Positions 53,042 through 60,340 of a stretch of DNA of 64,000 bases are shown here, one piece after another. The DNA comes from Acidimicrobiales bacterium (GTDB lineage Bacteria; Actinomycetota; Acidimicrobiia; Acidimicrobiales; MedAcidi-G1), in assembly GCA_029577135.1 (NCBI GenBank), contig JARQPW010000009.1:1-64000 (forward strand). The letters are read 5' to 3'. Under the pieces are notes generated by a model. It did not search any database and was not told the origin of the DNA. It worked only from the letters and a program-made list of their open reading frames with translations. Each line of letters starts with the position of its first letter. The stretch's first letter is position 1. The position numbers and the translations under genes were made by a program.

Positions 53042-54552
53042 CGTGCCTCCTCACCTTCGGCGTCGCTCCATCGCTTCTCGGCGACGGCGACGATCCCTCT
53101 GAGCATCCTGGAGAAGATCAGGACATGCGGTGGGATCAGGACATACCAGTAGAGACGGCCCAGCAGGCCGCGTGGAACGAACAGGGCACGCTGGCGGACC
53201 TGCGTTCCGCTCGCACCCTCGCTGACCGTCCACTCCAGCCAGGCATGTCCTGGAAGACGCATCTCCGCAAGCAGTCGCAGCGAACCCCCGTCGAGCTCCA
53301 CCACGGTGAAGAAGTCGACCGTGTCGCCGATCCTCAGTTCCGTGGGGTGCCTGCGTCCCCGTCGAAGCCCGACCCCGCCGATCAACTTGTCGACAAACCC
53401 ACGCAAAGCCCATAGCCGGTTGAAGGCGAACCACCCGGTGTCACCGCCGACCGAACGGACCACGTCCATTACCTCATCAGGTGCCGCTCTAGTCGTCTGG
53501 ACTCGTTCGTCACTCAGGACCAGACCGCCGGACCACGACGGATCGCCCGATGCCGGACCGGCCGGACTATCGGTCCGCAAAGTTCCCGAGGCATCAGTCC
53601 ACCGAGTCGGCAACTCGAGGTCCCGGACCCGCGCCAGGGCCCGACTAATCGACTGGCGGAGATCAAACGACGGCCGGCGGCCGATCCGTTCGATGGTCCG
53701 GTCTCCCACGACGACGTCGCTTGTGAGGGAATCGATGAGAGACTGGGCCAACTGGATGGGCAACGGGCTAACGAGGTTCACCCAGTGTGAGGACAGGCGG
53801 GGGGTGAGGACGGGAACCGGCATGATAAGTCGGCGACGGAGCCCGGCCACTTCAGCGTAAACGTCCATCATCTCCCGGTACGTCAACTCCTCTGGGCCAC
53901 CGATCTCGAAGATCTGGCCGAGCACCTCGGCCCGACCCATGACATCGACCAGATGGCCGAGAACGTCCTCGATGGCAATGGGTTGGCACCGGGTCACTGA
54001 GACCCAACGCGGTACGACCATCACCGGTAGGACCTCGACGAGCGAACGCAGCATCTCGAATGAAGCGCTTCCGGAGCCGATGATCACCGCTGCCCGGAGT
54101 TCGACGACCGGTGTCCTCCCCGCTGCCAGGATCTCACCGACCCGGTGCCGGCTCGCCAAATGGGCCGAATGTTTCTCAGCGTCGTGACCCAGACCGCCGA
54201 GGTAAACCACCCGTTCGAGGCGGGCGTGTTCGGCAGCCTCAGCGAAGACCTTGGCCATCTCCTGTTCCATCTGTTCGAAGGCCTCTGAAGAGGCCATCGA
54301 ATGGACTAGGTAGTAAGCGGCCTGGATGCCCTTGAGGGCAGCTTCTACCTGCTCGGGTACGGCCAGGTCGGCCTCGACGACCTCCACGTCATTTCGCCAT
54401 GGACGGCCGTCAAGGGCAGCGGCCCGGCGGGCCACGCACCGGACCTGGTACCCGGCGTCGAGCAGTTCCGGCACGAGTCGCCCACCCACGTAACCAGTCG
54501 CTCCGGTCACGAGCACCGGCGCATTCAACGCAATGTTTTCTTGATCCACCAT
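53038..54552 (-). CDS. NAD(P)-binding SDR-like protein fused to DUF2867
   Basis: The 504-residue protein has an NmrA/extended-SDR N-terminal domain (VLVTGATGYVGGRLVPELLDAGYQVRCVARR, in parts; YYLVHSMAS; VYLGGLGHD; ELRAAVIIGSGSASFE) and a C-terminal DUF2867 SRPBCC-like domain from ~365 (WFAFNRLWALRGFVDKLIGG, LPGHAWLEWTV, RALFVPRGLLGRLYWYVLIP, all in parts). This fusion is frequent in light-induced clusters of other bacteria. Substrate unknown. The ATG at 54552 lies 31 nt after the regulator gene. Confidence 0.88.
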   Translation of the reverse strand: MVDQENIALNAPVLVTGATGYVGGRLVPELLDAGYQVRCVARRAAALDGRPWRNDVEVVEADLAVPEQVEAALKGIQAAYYLVHSMASSEAFEQMEQEMAKVFAEAAEHARLERVVYLGGLGHDAEKHSAHLASRHRVGEILAAGRTPVVELRAAVIIGSGSASFEMLRSLVEVLPVMVVPRWVSVTRCQPIAIEDVLGHLVDVMGRAEVLGQIFEIGGPEELTYREMMDVYAEVAGLRRRLIMPVPVLTPRLSSHWVNLVSPLPIQLAQSLIDSLTSDVVVGDRTIERIGRRPSFDLRQSISRALARVRDLELPTRWTDASGTLRTDSPAGPASGDPSWSGGLVLSDERVQTTRAAPDEVMDVVRSVGGDTGWFAFNRLWALRGFVDKLIGGVGLRRGRRHPTELRIGDTVDFFTVVELDGGSLRLLAEMRLPGHAWLEWTVSEGASGTQVRQRALFVPRGLLGRLYWYVLIPPHVLIFSRMLRGIVAVAEKRWSDAEGEEAR

Positions 54553-54583
54553 GGAATTCCTCACAGTTCTGGTACGGAGACCG

Positions 54584-55408
54584 TCAGCTACCGACAAGCG
54601 TCTCGATCAGGTCGAGTCCTTCCCGGAAGCCCGAGACGACGTGATCAACACCCAGTTCCCCTGCTGAAAGACCGACGACTGCGATGCCACCGACGATCAT
54701 TGGCTCCCCGAAACCAGCCGACCTCAGTTCGTCGACACATGTGCGAAGTCCTTCGAGGGACGTCGCGACCGAAACCGAGAAGGCGACGGCTAAAAGTCGG
54801 TCTGCATCCGCGCAAACGTCCACGAAGGACAAGGGCGGGGTGTTGGCTCCGAGGTTTTGCACCTCGAATCGACGACCGCGCAGTAACTCCTCGAAGATTG
54901 ATGCTGGAATGCTGTGTTCTTCAGTCGGCGGGCAACCAACGATTACGAGTCCTCGCTTCCGTCCGGACGGTCGGGGTGTCGTCCGAAGGCGACCGAGCAG
55001 CGAGGGAACCAGCGCCGAGGCACGGTGCTCGTCGGCGATTGACCTGCTGCCCTCCTGCCACTCATTACCGATCTTGTCCATCGCGGGTACAAGTAGGTCG
55101 ATGCAGAACTCTTCGATGCCACAACCAGCTTGTTTCTGGGAATCTGCGATCCTCCAGACTCCGCTCTCGTCACCGCTCACAAGAGCATTGACCAGACGCG
55201 GCACCAGACGGGCTAGATCGCGTTTCCCTCGCCCCACCTCGGCAGACGGGCTGACCTGGAGGTTTCCAAGGTCCGCCAGCTTGACCCACCACATTCCTCC
55301 GTCCTTGGTTGCTGGAAGCAAACCAGTCCGGACGTAGCGGTAGACGGTCATGTAGTGGAGACCGAGCTCGTCAGCAGCCTCACGAAGGCTGAGCCTTTCA
55401 CTGCTCAT
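54584..55408 (-). CDS. CarH/LitR-like B12-binding HTH regulator (putative light sensor)
   Basis: The 274-residue protein has a MerR/excisionase-type helix-turn-helix (residues ~5-45, LREAADELGLHYMTVYRYVR), a four-helix B12 cap (~65-145) and a Rossmann B12-binding domain (~150-270). The cap holds W117-x9-E127-H128 (NEWQEGSRSIADEH), the CarH signature that packs on the adenosyl group. The lower-ligand His is probably H165 in TEEHSIPAS; the usual ExHxxG is ExHxxP here. CarH tetramers bind DNA in the dark and fall apart when light breaks adenosylcobalamin. Neighbours with light roles support the call. Confidence 0.85.
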   Translation of the reverse strand: MSSERLSLREAADELGLHYMTVYRYVRTGLLPATKDGGMWWVKLADLGNLQVSPSAEVGRGKRDLARLVPRLVNALVSGDESGVWRIADSQKQAGCGIEEFCIDLLVPAMDKIGNEWQEGSRSIADEHRASALVPSLLGRLRTTPRPSGRKRGLVIVGCPPTEEHSIPASIFEELLRGRRFEVQNLGANTPPLSFVDVCADADRLLAVAFSVSVATSLEGLRTCVDELRSAGFGEPMIVGGIAVVGLSAGELGVDHVVSGFREGLDLIETLVGS

Positions 55409-55500
55409 TCGACGAACGATTCGGCGGCGCGGGCCTTTGCGTCAGCGACTTCACAGCCCGACTCGTCTCGTCCAGGAATGGCGATCATCGTTGCTGATCC

Positions 55501-56277
55501 CTAACCAGCGAGAGTGTTGCCGAAGATTTGCCAGGCGAGCGCCGACTTCGCCGTCAGGCTCAGGTACAGGTACACCCGCTCTCCATGAAGATAATCGCCC
55601 CATCTGCCAACCCCTCGATACTGCAGGTACTGGTTGGCGGCAAAGAGGTTGAAGAGCACAAAGATGCTGGCGAAGATCCCATAGACAAAGTTGGGCATAT
55701 CACCGCCAGGTCCCACGAGATACCAGCACAACGCCACCCAGGGCACCACGCCAGCCACGCACCCAAACCAAAACGGGGTCCACCAAACAGTTTCCCCAGG
55801 ACGGTTCACAACCTCCATGATCCAGCCGAACAAGATCATGGCCAGATTCGCTCCGGAAAGGCCGAGTAGGGCGGCAATGTCGTTGATGCCGAAAAGCATT
55901 GCGATCAACAGGACCATGACCGTCGACGACATTGCGTATTCGACCCAACGGAAGCGATTCTGGCCTTGTGCCAGCTCGCTTTGATAGGCACGCCTTCCGG
56001 GTCCAACCGCCACGGCAAGGTGGAAGGCGCACGACAAGGCGAGAAACGCGACGACTCCGAGGGAGATTCGAACCTGGAATAGGCGCACGAGGCGGCTGGT
56101 GTCAAGACGACCGTTCGGGACGTCGTTCCAGAAGAACCCTGTCACCGGAAGAGCGAACCTGTTGGACGCCAAGAGCACTATGAGTGCCTGTACTCCGTGA
56201 AGGATGGCCGCAGCGATATTGAGTCGCTGCAACCGCCGCCCCGTTCGAGCGTTGATCGCAGAAGTAGTTGTTGCCAT
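55501..56277 (-). CDS. Heliorhodopsin
   Basis: Heliorhodopsins are seven-helix retinal proteins with inverted topology and no clear ion pumping. This 258-residue protein has the family segments RLQRLNIAAAILHGVQA (H27), AFHLAVAVG (H86), RFRWVEYAMSSTVMVLLIA with counterion E113, MILFGWIME, PFWFGCVAGVVPWVAL, FVYGIF, QYLQYRGVGRWGDYLHGER and finally LSLTAKSALAWQIFGNTL with the retinal Schiff-base K244. All key residues are present. An AAGGACGG site precedes the ATG at 56277. It lies between a fasciclin gene and the CarH-like regulator. Confidence 0.95.
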   Translation of the reverse strand: MATTTSAINARTGRRLQRLNIAAAILHGVQALIVLLASNRFALPVTGFFWNDVPNGRLDTSRLVRLFQVRISLGVVAFLALSCAFHLAVAVGPGRRAYQSELAQGQNRFRWVEYAMSSTVMVLLIAMLFGINDIAALLGLSGANLAMILFGWIMEVVNRPGETVWWTPFWFGCVAGVVPWVALCWYLVGPGGDMPNFVYGIFASIFVLFNLFAANQYLQYRGVGRWGDYLHGERVYLYLSLTAKSALAWQIFGNTLAG

Positions 56278-56348
56278 ATCCCGTCCTTTCCGTCGTTCCG
56301 AAGGTTGCAACAGGAAAGCCTCCCCGGGGCGCTCATCGAGGGGGGGGG

Positions 56349-56365
56349 GGAGCGATGCTCGCTCC
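56349..56365 (-). other. Hairpin next to a C11 run between fasciclin and heliorhodopsin genes
   Basis: A perfect 7-bp stem with a 3-nt loop lies in the 113-bp gap, followed on the minus strand by eleven C residues (plus-strand G run 56340-56350). There is no U tract. It could be a weak terminator or an mRNA processing/stability element that lowers downstream expression. Confidence 0.5.
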
Positions 56366-56390
56366 GGAGAGGCCGATCTTTTCCTGCTTC

Positions 56391-56969
56391 CTAGGGCAGG
56401 AGGACCTGGTCGATGACATGGATCACGCCGTTTGATGCCTCGATGTCAGCTGACACAACATGTGCGCCGTTGACGCTGACAGTTCCACCATCCTCTGTGA
56501 TCGTGATGTCTGCACCGTTGACTGTCGCAACCGGCATCGCCATTACACCCACCAGATCGCCAGCCATCACACGTCCTGGAACAACGTGATAGGTCAACAC
56601 AGCGGTCAACGTGTCCACATCGGCCAAAAGCTCATCGGCAGTCAACCCGAGGGCCTCGAGTGCCGCAGCGAAAGCCTCTTCATTCGGAGCGAACACCGTG
56701 AAGGGACCCTCCGACTTCAACGTGTCAACCAAACCAGCAGCCACCACAGCGGCCACCAACGTCGGGAACTCCTTGGACGCAACCGCTACATCGACCACAT
56801 CCACAAGAACCGGCTCCACAACCTCAACCACAGGTTCAACCACGGTTTCGGATCCCGACGTGGGCGTTGCTACGCCGTCGCCATCTGAACCACAGGCGGC
56901 TCCGACGAAAACGACGATGAGCAAGCAAGCAATGGAGCGGAAGGTCTTTCCAACAATTTTGTCAGACAT
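56391..56969 (-). CDS. Fasciclin (FAS1) domain lipoprotein
   Basis: The 192-residue protein has a lipoprotein signal (FRSIACLLIVVFVGAACGS) and a short acidic Val-rich linker. One FAS1 domain follows: FPTLVAAVVAAGLVDTLKSE, GPFTVFAPNEEAFAAAL (H1), LTYHVVPGRVMAGDL (YH motif) and SNGVIHVIDQVLLP (H2). FAS1 proteins are surface adhesion or ligand-binding modules. The ATG at 56969 has AAAGG at good distance; ATG 56978 is too close to it. The gene lies directly upstream of the heliorhodopsin gene. Confidence 0.93.
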   Translation of the reverse strand: MSDKIVGKTFRSIACLLIVVFVGAACGSDGDGVATPTSGSETVVEPVVEVVEPVLVDVVDVAVASKEFPTLVAAVVAAGLVDTLKSEGPFTVFAPNEEAFAAALEALGLTADELLADVDTLTAVLTYHVVPGRVMAGDLVGVMAMPVATVNGADITITEDGGTVSVNGAHVVSADIEASNGVIHVIDQVLLP

Positions 56970-57030
56970 ATCTTTCATCCTTTCGAGGGACCAAATTGCT
57001 GGTCTCATGGGAGACCCTCAACATTGTTCC

Positions 57031-57053
57031 TAGTTGGTACTAATTTTGATTAG
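57031..57053 (-). promoter_or_regulatory. Adjacent small palindromes upstream of fasciclin (candidate operator)
   Basis: An AT-rich patch holds TAGT-TGGT-ACTA (57031-57042) and CTAAT-TTTG-ATTAG (57040-57053), about 60 nt before the fasciclin start. Part of it (TTGGTACTAATT) resembles TTAGTGCTAATT at 57637-57648. It could bind the CarH-like regulator. No promoter is clear here. Confidence 0.4.
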
Positions 57054-57100
57054 GGAGGTTTGACTTCATCTAGACGGCCTGTCGCTATGCAATACCCGAA

Positions 57101-57370
57101 TTACCCAGATCGCTTCGGAGAGCTCTCCCCAACTCCGGCGCCCCATCGGGCCAACTTTCCGACCTGCCCTGCAATTCGCCCGGAGGTGGGTCGAATCAAG
57201 GTCTCGCTAACCAGCACCTCGACCTTTCGGCCACCATCCCCAGTGGATTGAATCCCGGCCCGGGCACCTTGTGACGATGAATCTGTGGCCACATACCCAG
57301 CTACGAGAAGTCCCCAGAAGGTGATCGCATACACCAGCACTCCAACTGCCAAGAGAAGTGATTCGCTCAC
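57101..57370 (-). CDS. Tiny membrane protein B upstream of the heliorhodopsin genes
   Basis: The 89-residue protein has one N-terminal helix (SLLLAVGVLVYAITFWGLLVAG) and a polar tail (VEVLVSETLIRPTSGRIAGQ) that would lie on one side of the membrane. It overlaps gene A by 4 bp (ATGA), so both are translated together. I do not recognise a family. Confidence 0.65.
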   Translation of the reverse strand: MSESLLLAVGVLVYAITFWGLLVAGYVATDSSSQGARAGIQSTGDGGRKVEVLVSETLIRPTSGRIAGQVGKLARWGAGVGESSPKRSG

Positions 57371-57576
57371 GAAGGCGCCCCTGGGTTTGCGAGAACCAGT
57401 GCTCCGAGCGAGTGGATGGCCGGAACCCAGAGGCCAACGAAGAGGCCTTGCTCCTTGTTGCCCGTGAACCAGAGGCCTACTGCCAAGAACAAGGAAACGA
57501 GTCCTGCCGCCACGAAGATCAGCTTTGACCGATTGACCACACTGATTCGAGGACGGACCAGCTCTTCTGTAGACAC
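57367..57576 (-). CDS. Tiny membrane protein A, first gene of the heliorhodopsin series
   Basis: The 69-residue protein has two hydrophobic helices, KLIFVAAGLVSLFLAVGLWF and LFVGLWVPAIHSLGALVLA, with a short loop TGNKEQG. The GTG at 57576 follows AGGAG at ideal spacing. A full promoter stands ~50 nt upstream. The family is unknown to me; a small hairpin-type membrane subunit is a fair description. Confidence 0.7.
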   Translation of the reverse strand: MSTEELVRPRISVVNRSKLIFVAAGLVSLFLAVGLWFTGNKEQGLFVGLWVPAIHSLGALVLANPGAPS

Positions 57577-57624
57577 GGTGCTCCTTTGTCGGTACTCGGG
57601 CCTGCTCCAGCCCTCGGAGATACC

Positions 57625-57653
57625 ATCATTTCATTTTTAGTGCTAATTGACAA
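57625..57653 (-). promoter_or_regulatory. Promoter with palindrome in its spacer, head of the heliorhodopsin gene series
   Basis: On the minus strand TTGTCA (57653-57648) and AATGAT (57630-57625) are spaced by 17 nt. The palindrome TTAGTGCTAA (57637-57646) sits within the spacer, a place where a regulator could block or remodel the promoter. The nearest regulator gene is the CarH-like one. Confidence 0.55.
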
Positions 57654-57748
57654 CCTCGGGGGCCGTGTCCTTGGTCACACAAGACTCGCCGGGTCCAGGA
57701 ACCCGGCAGCCGACCCCAGGTCATCGATTGACGCGAGTACCGAAGTAA

Positions 57749-58726
57749 GCCGCACACCTCGACCTCGGCACCTACATCGACCCCAACGCCGGCCGGATCA
57801 CGTTCAGCGCATACGCGGCCCGCTGGTTGGCCAACGCGAACAATCTTCGGGAGACGACGTTCATCAGCTACGAGGCGATCATCCGCAACCACCTCAACCC
57901 GATGCTGGGTTCAACACCGATCGCCCACCTTCGGCCCGACGACTTCCACGAGTTGACCCGGGCTCGCCGGGCCGCTGGATCGAGCAACGGCACGATCCGA
58001 AAGATCGTCAGGCTCGCGAAGACCATCCTGACGAACGCAGTTTCGGATCGCCTGATCGCAATCAACCCCGTCGAATCAGTGCGGAGTCCAAAGGAGGCTG
58101 AACGCCAAGTCCGCTTCCTCACCGCCAACCAACTCGCTGAGCTCGTCGCCGCAACCCACCCCCACTACCGGACCCTGGTGTTGACCGCGGGGATCACCGG
58201 AGCGAGAAGTGGCGAACTACGCGGACTGCATCCGCGAAACCTGAACCTGCTGCGCAATGAGATGCACATCGTCGAACAAGTCGTCGAAGTCCGTGGCGAA
58301 CTCAAGATCCTTCCCCCCAAGACAAAGTCCAGCATCCGGCGCCTCACACTCCCCCGCTTCCTCACCAACGAACTCGAACAACAACTCGCCGAGCGTTCCA
58401 CCACCGAACTGGTCTTTCCCACACCGACCGGAGACACAATCCGCAAGTCCAACTTCGCGCGAAGGATCTGGAAACCCGCCGCGGAGGCCTCGGGACTGGG
58501 GTACCTCACGTTCCACGAACTACGACACACCGCCGTCGCACTCGCCATCGAAGTCGGCGCACACCCAAAGGCCATCCAGGAACGCTTCGGACATTCCTCG
58601 ATAACCGTGACCCTCGACCAGTACGGGCACCTGTTCCCGAGCCTCGACGAGACCCTCGCCGACAACTTCGACCGCTCCTTCGGAAAAACCCTCGCGCCCC
58701 CAGCGCTCCCCGAGACCGCCAGTTGA
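57749..58726 (+). pseudogene. int: Tyrosine-recombinase integrase lacking its N-terminus
   Basis: The protein part of ~325 residues has the core-binding domain (GRITFSAYAARWL, TTFISYEAIIRNHLNPMLG) and a complete catalytic domain: Arg in TGARSGELRGL, Lys in PKTKSSIRRL, HELRHTAVA, RFGHSS and the Tyr in TLDQYGHLF. The usual N-terminal arm-binding domain (~60-90 residues) is missing: an in-frame TAA at 57746-57748 ends the frame, and no ATG or GTG precedes the core-binding domain; a TTG at 57827 is the first usable codon. Sitting beside attR at tRNA-Val, it is the enzyme that inserted the island, now likely inactive. Confidence 0.88.
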
Positions 58727-58764
58727 ACTGCACAAGGTCTCGCCTGGCACCCGGAATGCCACTT

Positions 58765-58825
58765 TGACCTGCAGTTTCCTGGTGGGCGCGGAGGGACTTG
58801 AACCCCCGACCCCCTCCTTGTAAGG
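58765..58825. repeat. attR: 61-bp direct repeat overlapping the 3' part of tRNA-Val
   Basis: It is identical to 47360-47420. The repeat starts 15 nt beyond the CCA end and stops at the last base of the 5' anticodon stem, so the crossover was in or near the anticodon loop, as usual for tyrosine integrases. Confidence 0.95.
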
Positions 58826-58856
58826 GAGGTGCTCTAGCCATCTGAGCTACGCGCCC
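58780..58856 (-). tRNA. tRNA-Val (anticodon TAC), CCA encoded
   Basis: The minus strand gives a full cloverleaf: acceptor GGGCGCG/CGCGCCC, D-arm GCTC/GAGC, anticodon arm CCTCC-CTTACAA-GGAGG with anticodon TAC, T-arm with GTTCAAG and discriminator A. CCA is encoded (58782-58780). It reads toward the island, whose integration regenerated its 3' half. Confidence 0.97.
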
Positions 58857-58899
58857 GGGGCGGAAACCCTACCTGCGGGCCCCGGGGAGTCTCCGGGGG

Positions 58900-59649
58900 T
58901 CAGCCTCTGCTCAGTAGCGCCTCGTGCAGTGTCGTTCCGGCTGCGGCCACCGGGGAGCGGCGAATAGCGCGGTCGAGCACGCAGAGGTCCCGCCCCTCGG
59001 CGTCCACCACGGTGACGCCCGCCTCCCGGCAGACGAGCAGGGCCGCCAGGTAGTCCCACACGCCGTGGGCGTCGGTGACACAGTCGACGTAGGCGTCGAG
59101 GGTGCCGTCTGCCACGGCGCAGAGGTCGAGGGCTGCGGCCCCGAGGCAGCGGAACTGTGCCCACCCGGGGTTCGAGGCCGGCAGCCCGGACACGCCCACG
59201 ATCGCCTCCGACAGCGGCGGCAGGTCGCCCCGCCACAGTGCCACCCCGTCCCGTCGGGCACCGCCACCACGCACGGCCTCGTACCGGGTGCCGAGCGCCA
59301 GGTTCAGCACCACAGCAGCCAGGGGGCCCTCGTCGTCGACGGCACAGAGGCTGGCCGCGTAGTGCGGGATTCCCCGGGAGGCGTTGGTGGATCCGTCCAA
59401 CGGGTCGACGACGACCATCGGGCGGCCGTCCGCCGGTTCGATGACCTCGGACTCCTCGCTGAGCAGCCCGTAGCCCAGCGGCAGCAGCAGCGACCGAACC
59501 GCCTCGTCGGCGACGACGTCGCTGGCGTACTGGTCGGGCCGGTTGCCCGACGGGCCCCAGTCGGCATGTCCGTCGAGCGCTGCGGCCACGGCGTCGACGG
59601 CAGCGTGCAGGTCGGCCAGCACCTGGTCGGAGTCGGCGATTTCGCCCAT
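58900..59649 (-). CDS. Inositol monophosphatase-family protein
   Basis: The 249-residue protein has LLSEESEV (metal Glu), VVDPLDGSTNASRGIPHY (DPLDGSTN) and the C-terminal WDYLAALLVCREAG. The variant GSTNASRG in place of GTxNF points to a divergent branch, perhaps acting on PAP or sugar phosphates. It is separate from the member at 14471-15262. It is the first gene to the right of the island and lies 44 bp beyond the tRNA. Confidence 0.85.
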   Translation of the reverse strand: MGEIADSDQVLADLHAAVDAVAAALDGHADWGPSGNRPDQYASDVVADEAVRSLLLPLGYGLLSEESEVIEPADGRPMVVVDPLDGSTNASRGIPHYAASLCAVDDEGPLAAVVLNLALGTRYEAVRGGGARRDGVALWRGDLPPLSEAIVGVSGLPASNPGWAQFRCLGAAALDLCAVADGTLDAYVDCVTDAHGVWDYLAALLVCREAGVTVVDAEGRDLCVLDRAIRRSPVAAAGTTLHEALLSRG

Positions 59650-59758
59650 GGATGCAAGTCAAGCACCCCGGGGCAGCGCGGCCGCCCCCACCGACCTAGC
59701 CTGTGGCCGCACCACCACTCGAGCCCCGACCCACCCCGGGGAACCAGGAGGACCGCCC

Positions 59759-60340
59759 GTGGCCGTCGTCGACGTCGCCGGCTTCATCGCAGACCTGAAG
59801 GAACACGCCGCCGAGCACGGCTTCCACGTGCACGACGAGCGGCACTTCGTCGAGACCTACTCGATGCGCCAGGCGTTTGAGGTCGACCTGCACCCAGAGG
59901 CGGCCTGCGGCGGCCCACTCGACCTGCACCTCTCGCTCGACCTCGAACCACGAACGTTGATGGCCTTCGAGGACGAGGTCATGAGCCTCTCCGAGGACGC
60001 CGACCCGAGCGACGACCTCACCGTCCAGGTCGTGTTCACCTGGGCACTGCCGCCGCTCGAGCACGGGCCCGACCTGCTGGTCCTCGCCACCGAGTTGGCC
60101 GGACTGGGCGGCACCCAACTCCCGACCGAGGTGTCGGCGATGGACTCCTTCGCCGAGGTCACCGACGCCCCGCAGCGCTCGATCAACGTGGTCGCCCGGA
60201 TCGAGACCCCGCTGGCCGGCCTCTACCTCGGTGACTTCCGCGGCGAGGAACGCAACTGGGTGTGCGACGCCCTCGACCGCTGCCAGGCGATCAGCGAATA
60301 CCTGCTCGACCGGGCCCCCGCCTGGCTGGGCGAGGCCTAG
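59759..60340 (+). CDS. Conserved hypothetical protein
   Basis: The 193-residue acidic protein has no signal peptide or membrane helix. Features: VDVAGFIADLKEHAAEHGFHVHDERHF at the start (in parts), a strand-rich middle (LDLHLSLDLEPRTLMAFEDEV) and INVVARIETPLAGLYLGDF. I do not recognise a family. The GTG at 59759 follows CAGGAGG, and TAGCCT at 59697-59702 may be its -10. Its last 4 bp overlap the convergent dioxygenase gene. Confidence 0.65.
   Translation: MAVVDVAGFIADLKEHAAEHGFHVHDERHFVETYSMRQAFEVDLHPEAACGGPLDLHLSLDLEPRTLMAFEDEVMSLSEDADPSDDLTVQVVFTWALPPLEHGPDLLVLATELAGLGGTQLPTEVSAMDSFAEVTDAPQRSINVVARIETPLAGLYLGDFRGEERNWVCDALDRCQAISEYLLDRAPAWLGEA

Larger units (their letters stand above)
47360..58825. 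mobile_element. tRNA-Val-inserted genomic island (11.5 kb) with a light-response gene set
   Basis: The island is bounded by a perfect 61-bp direct repeat (47360-47420 and 58765-58825). The right copy is the 3' part of an intact tRNA-Val gene and the left copy is a tRNA fragment. A tyrosine integrase lies just inside the tRNA end, the usual layout of integrative elements. Cargo: two SDRs, IS-like debris, broken photolyase, PPOX protein, DUF1295, SDR-DUF2867, CarH-like regulator, heliorhodopsin, fasciclin and two tiny membrane proteins. Some spacers are visibly AT-richer than the rest of the window. The integrase is truncated, so the island is probably fixed. Confidence 0.9.
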
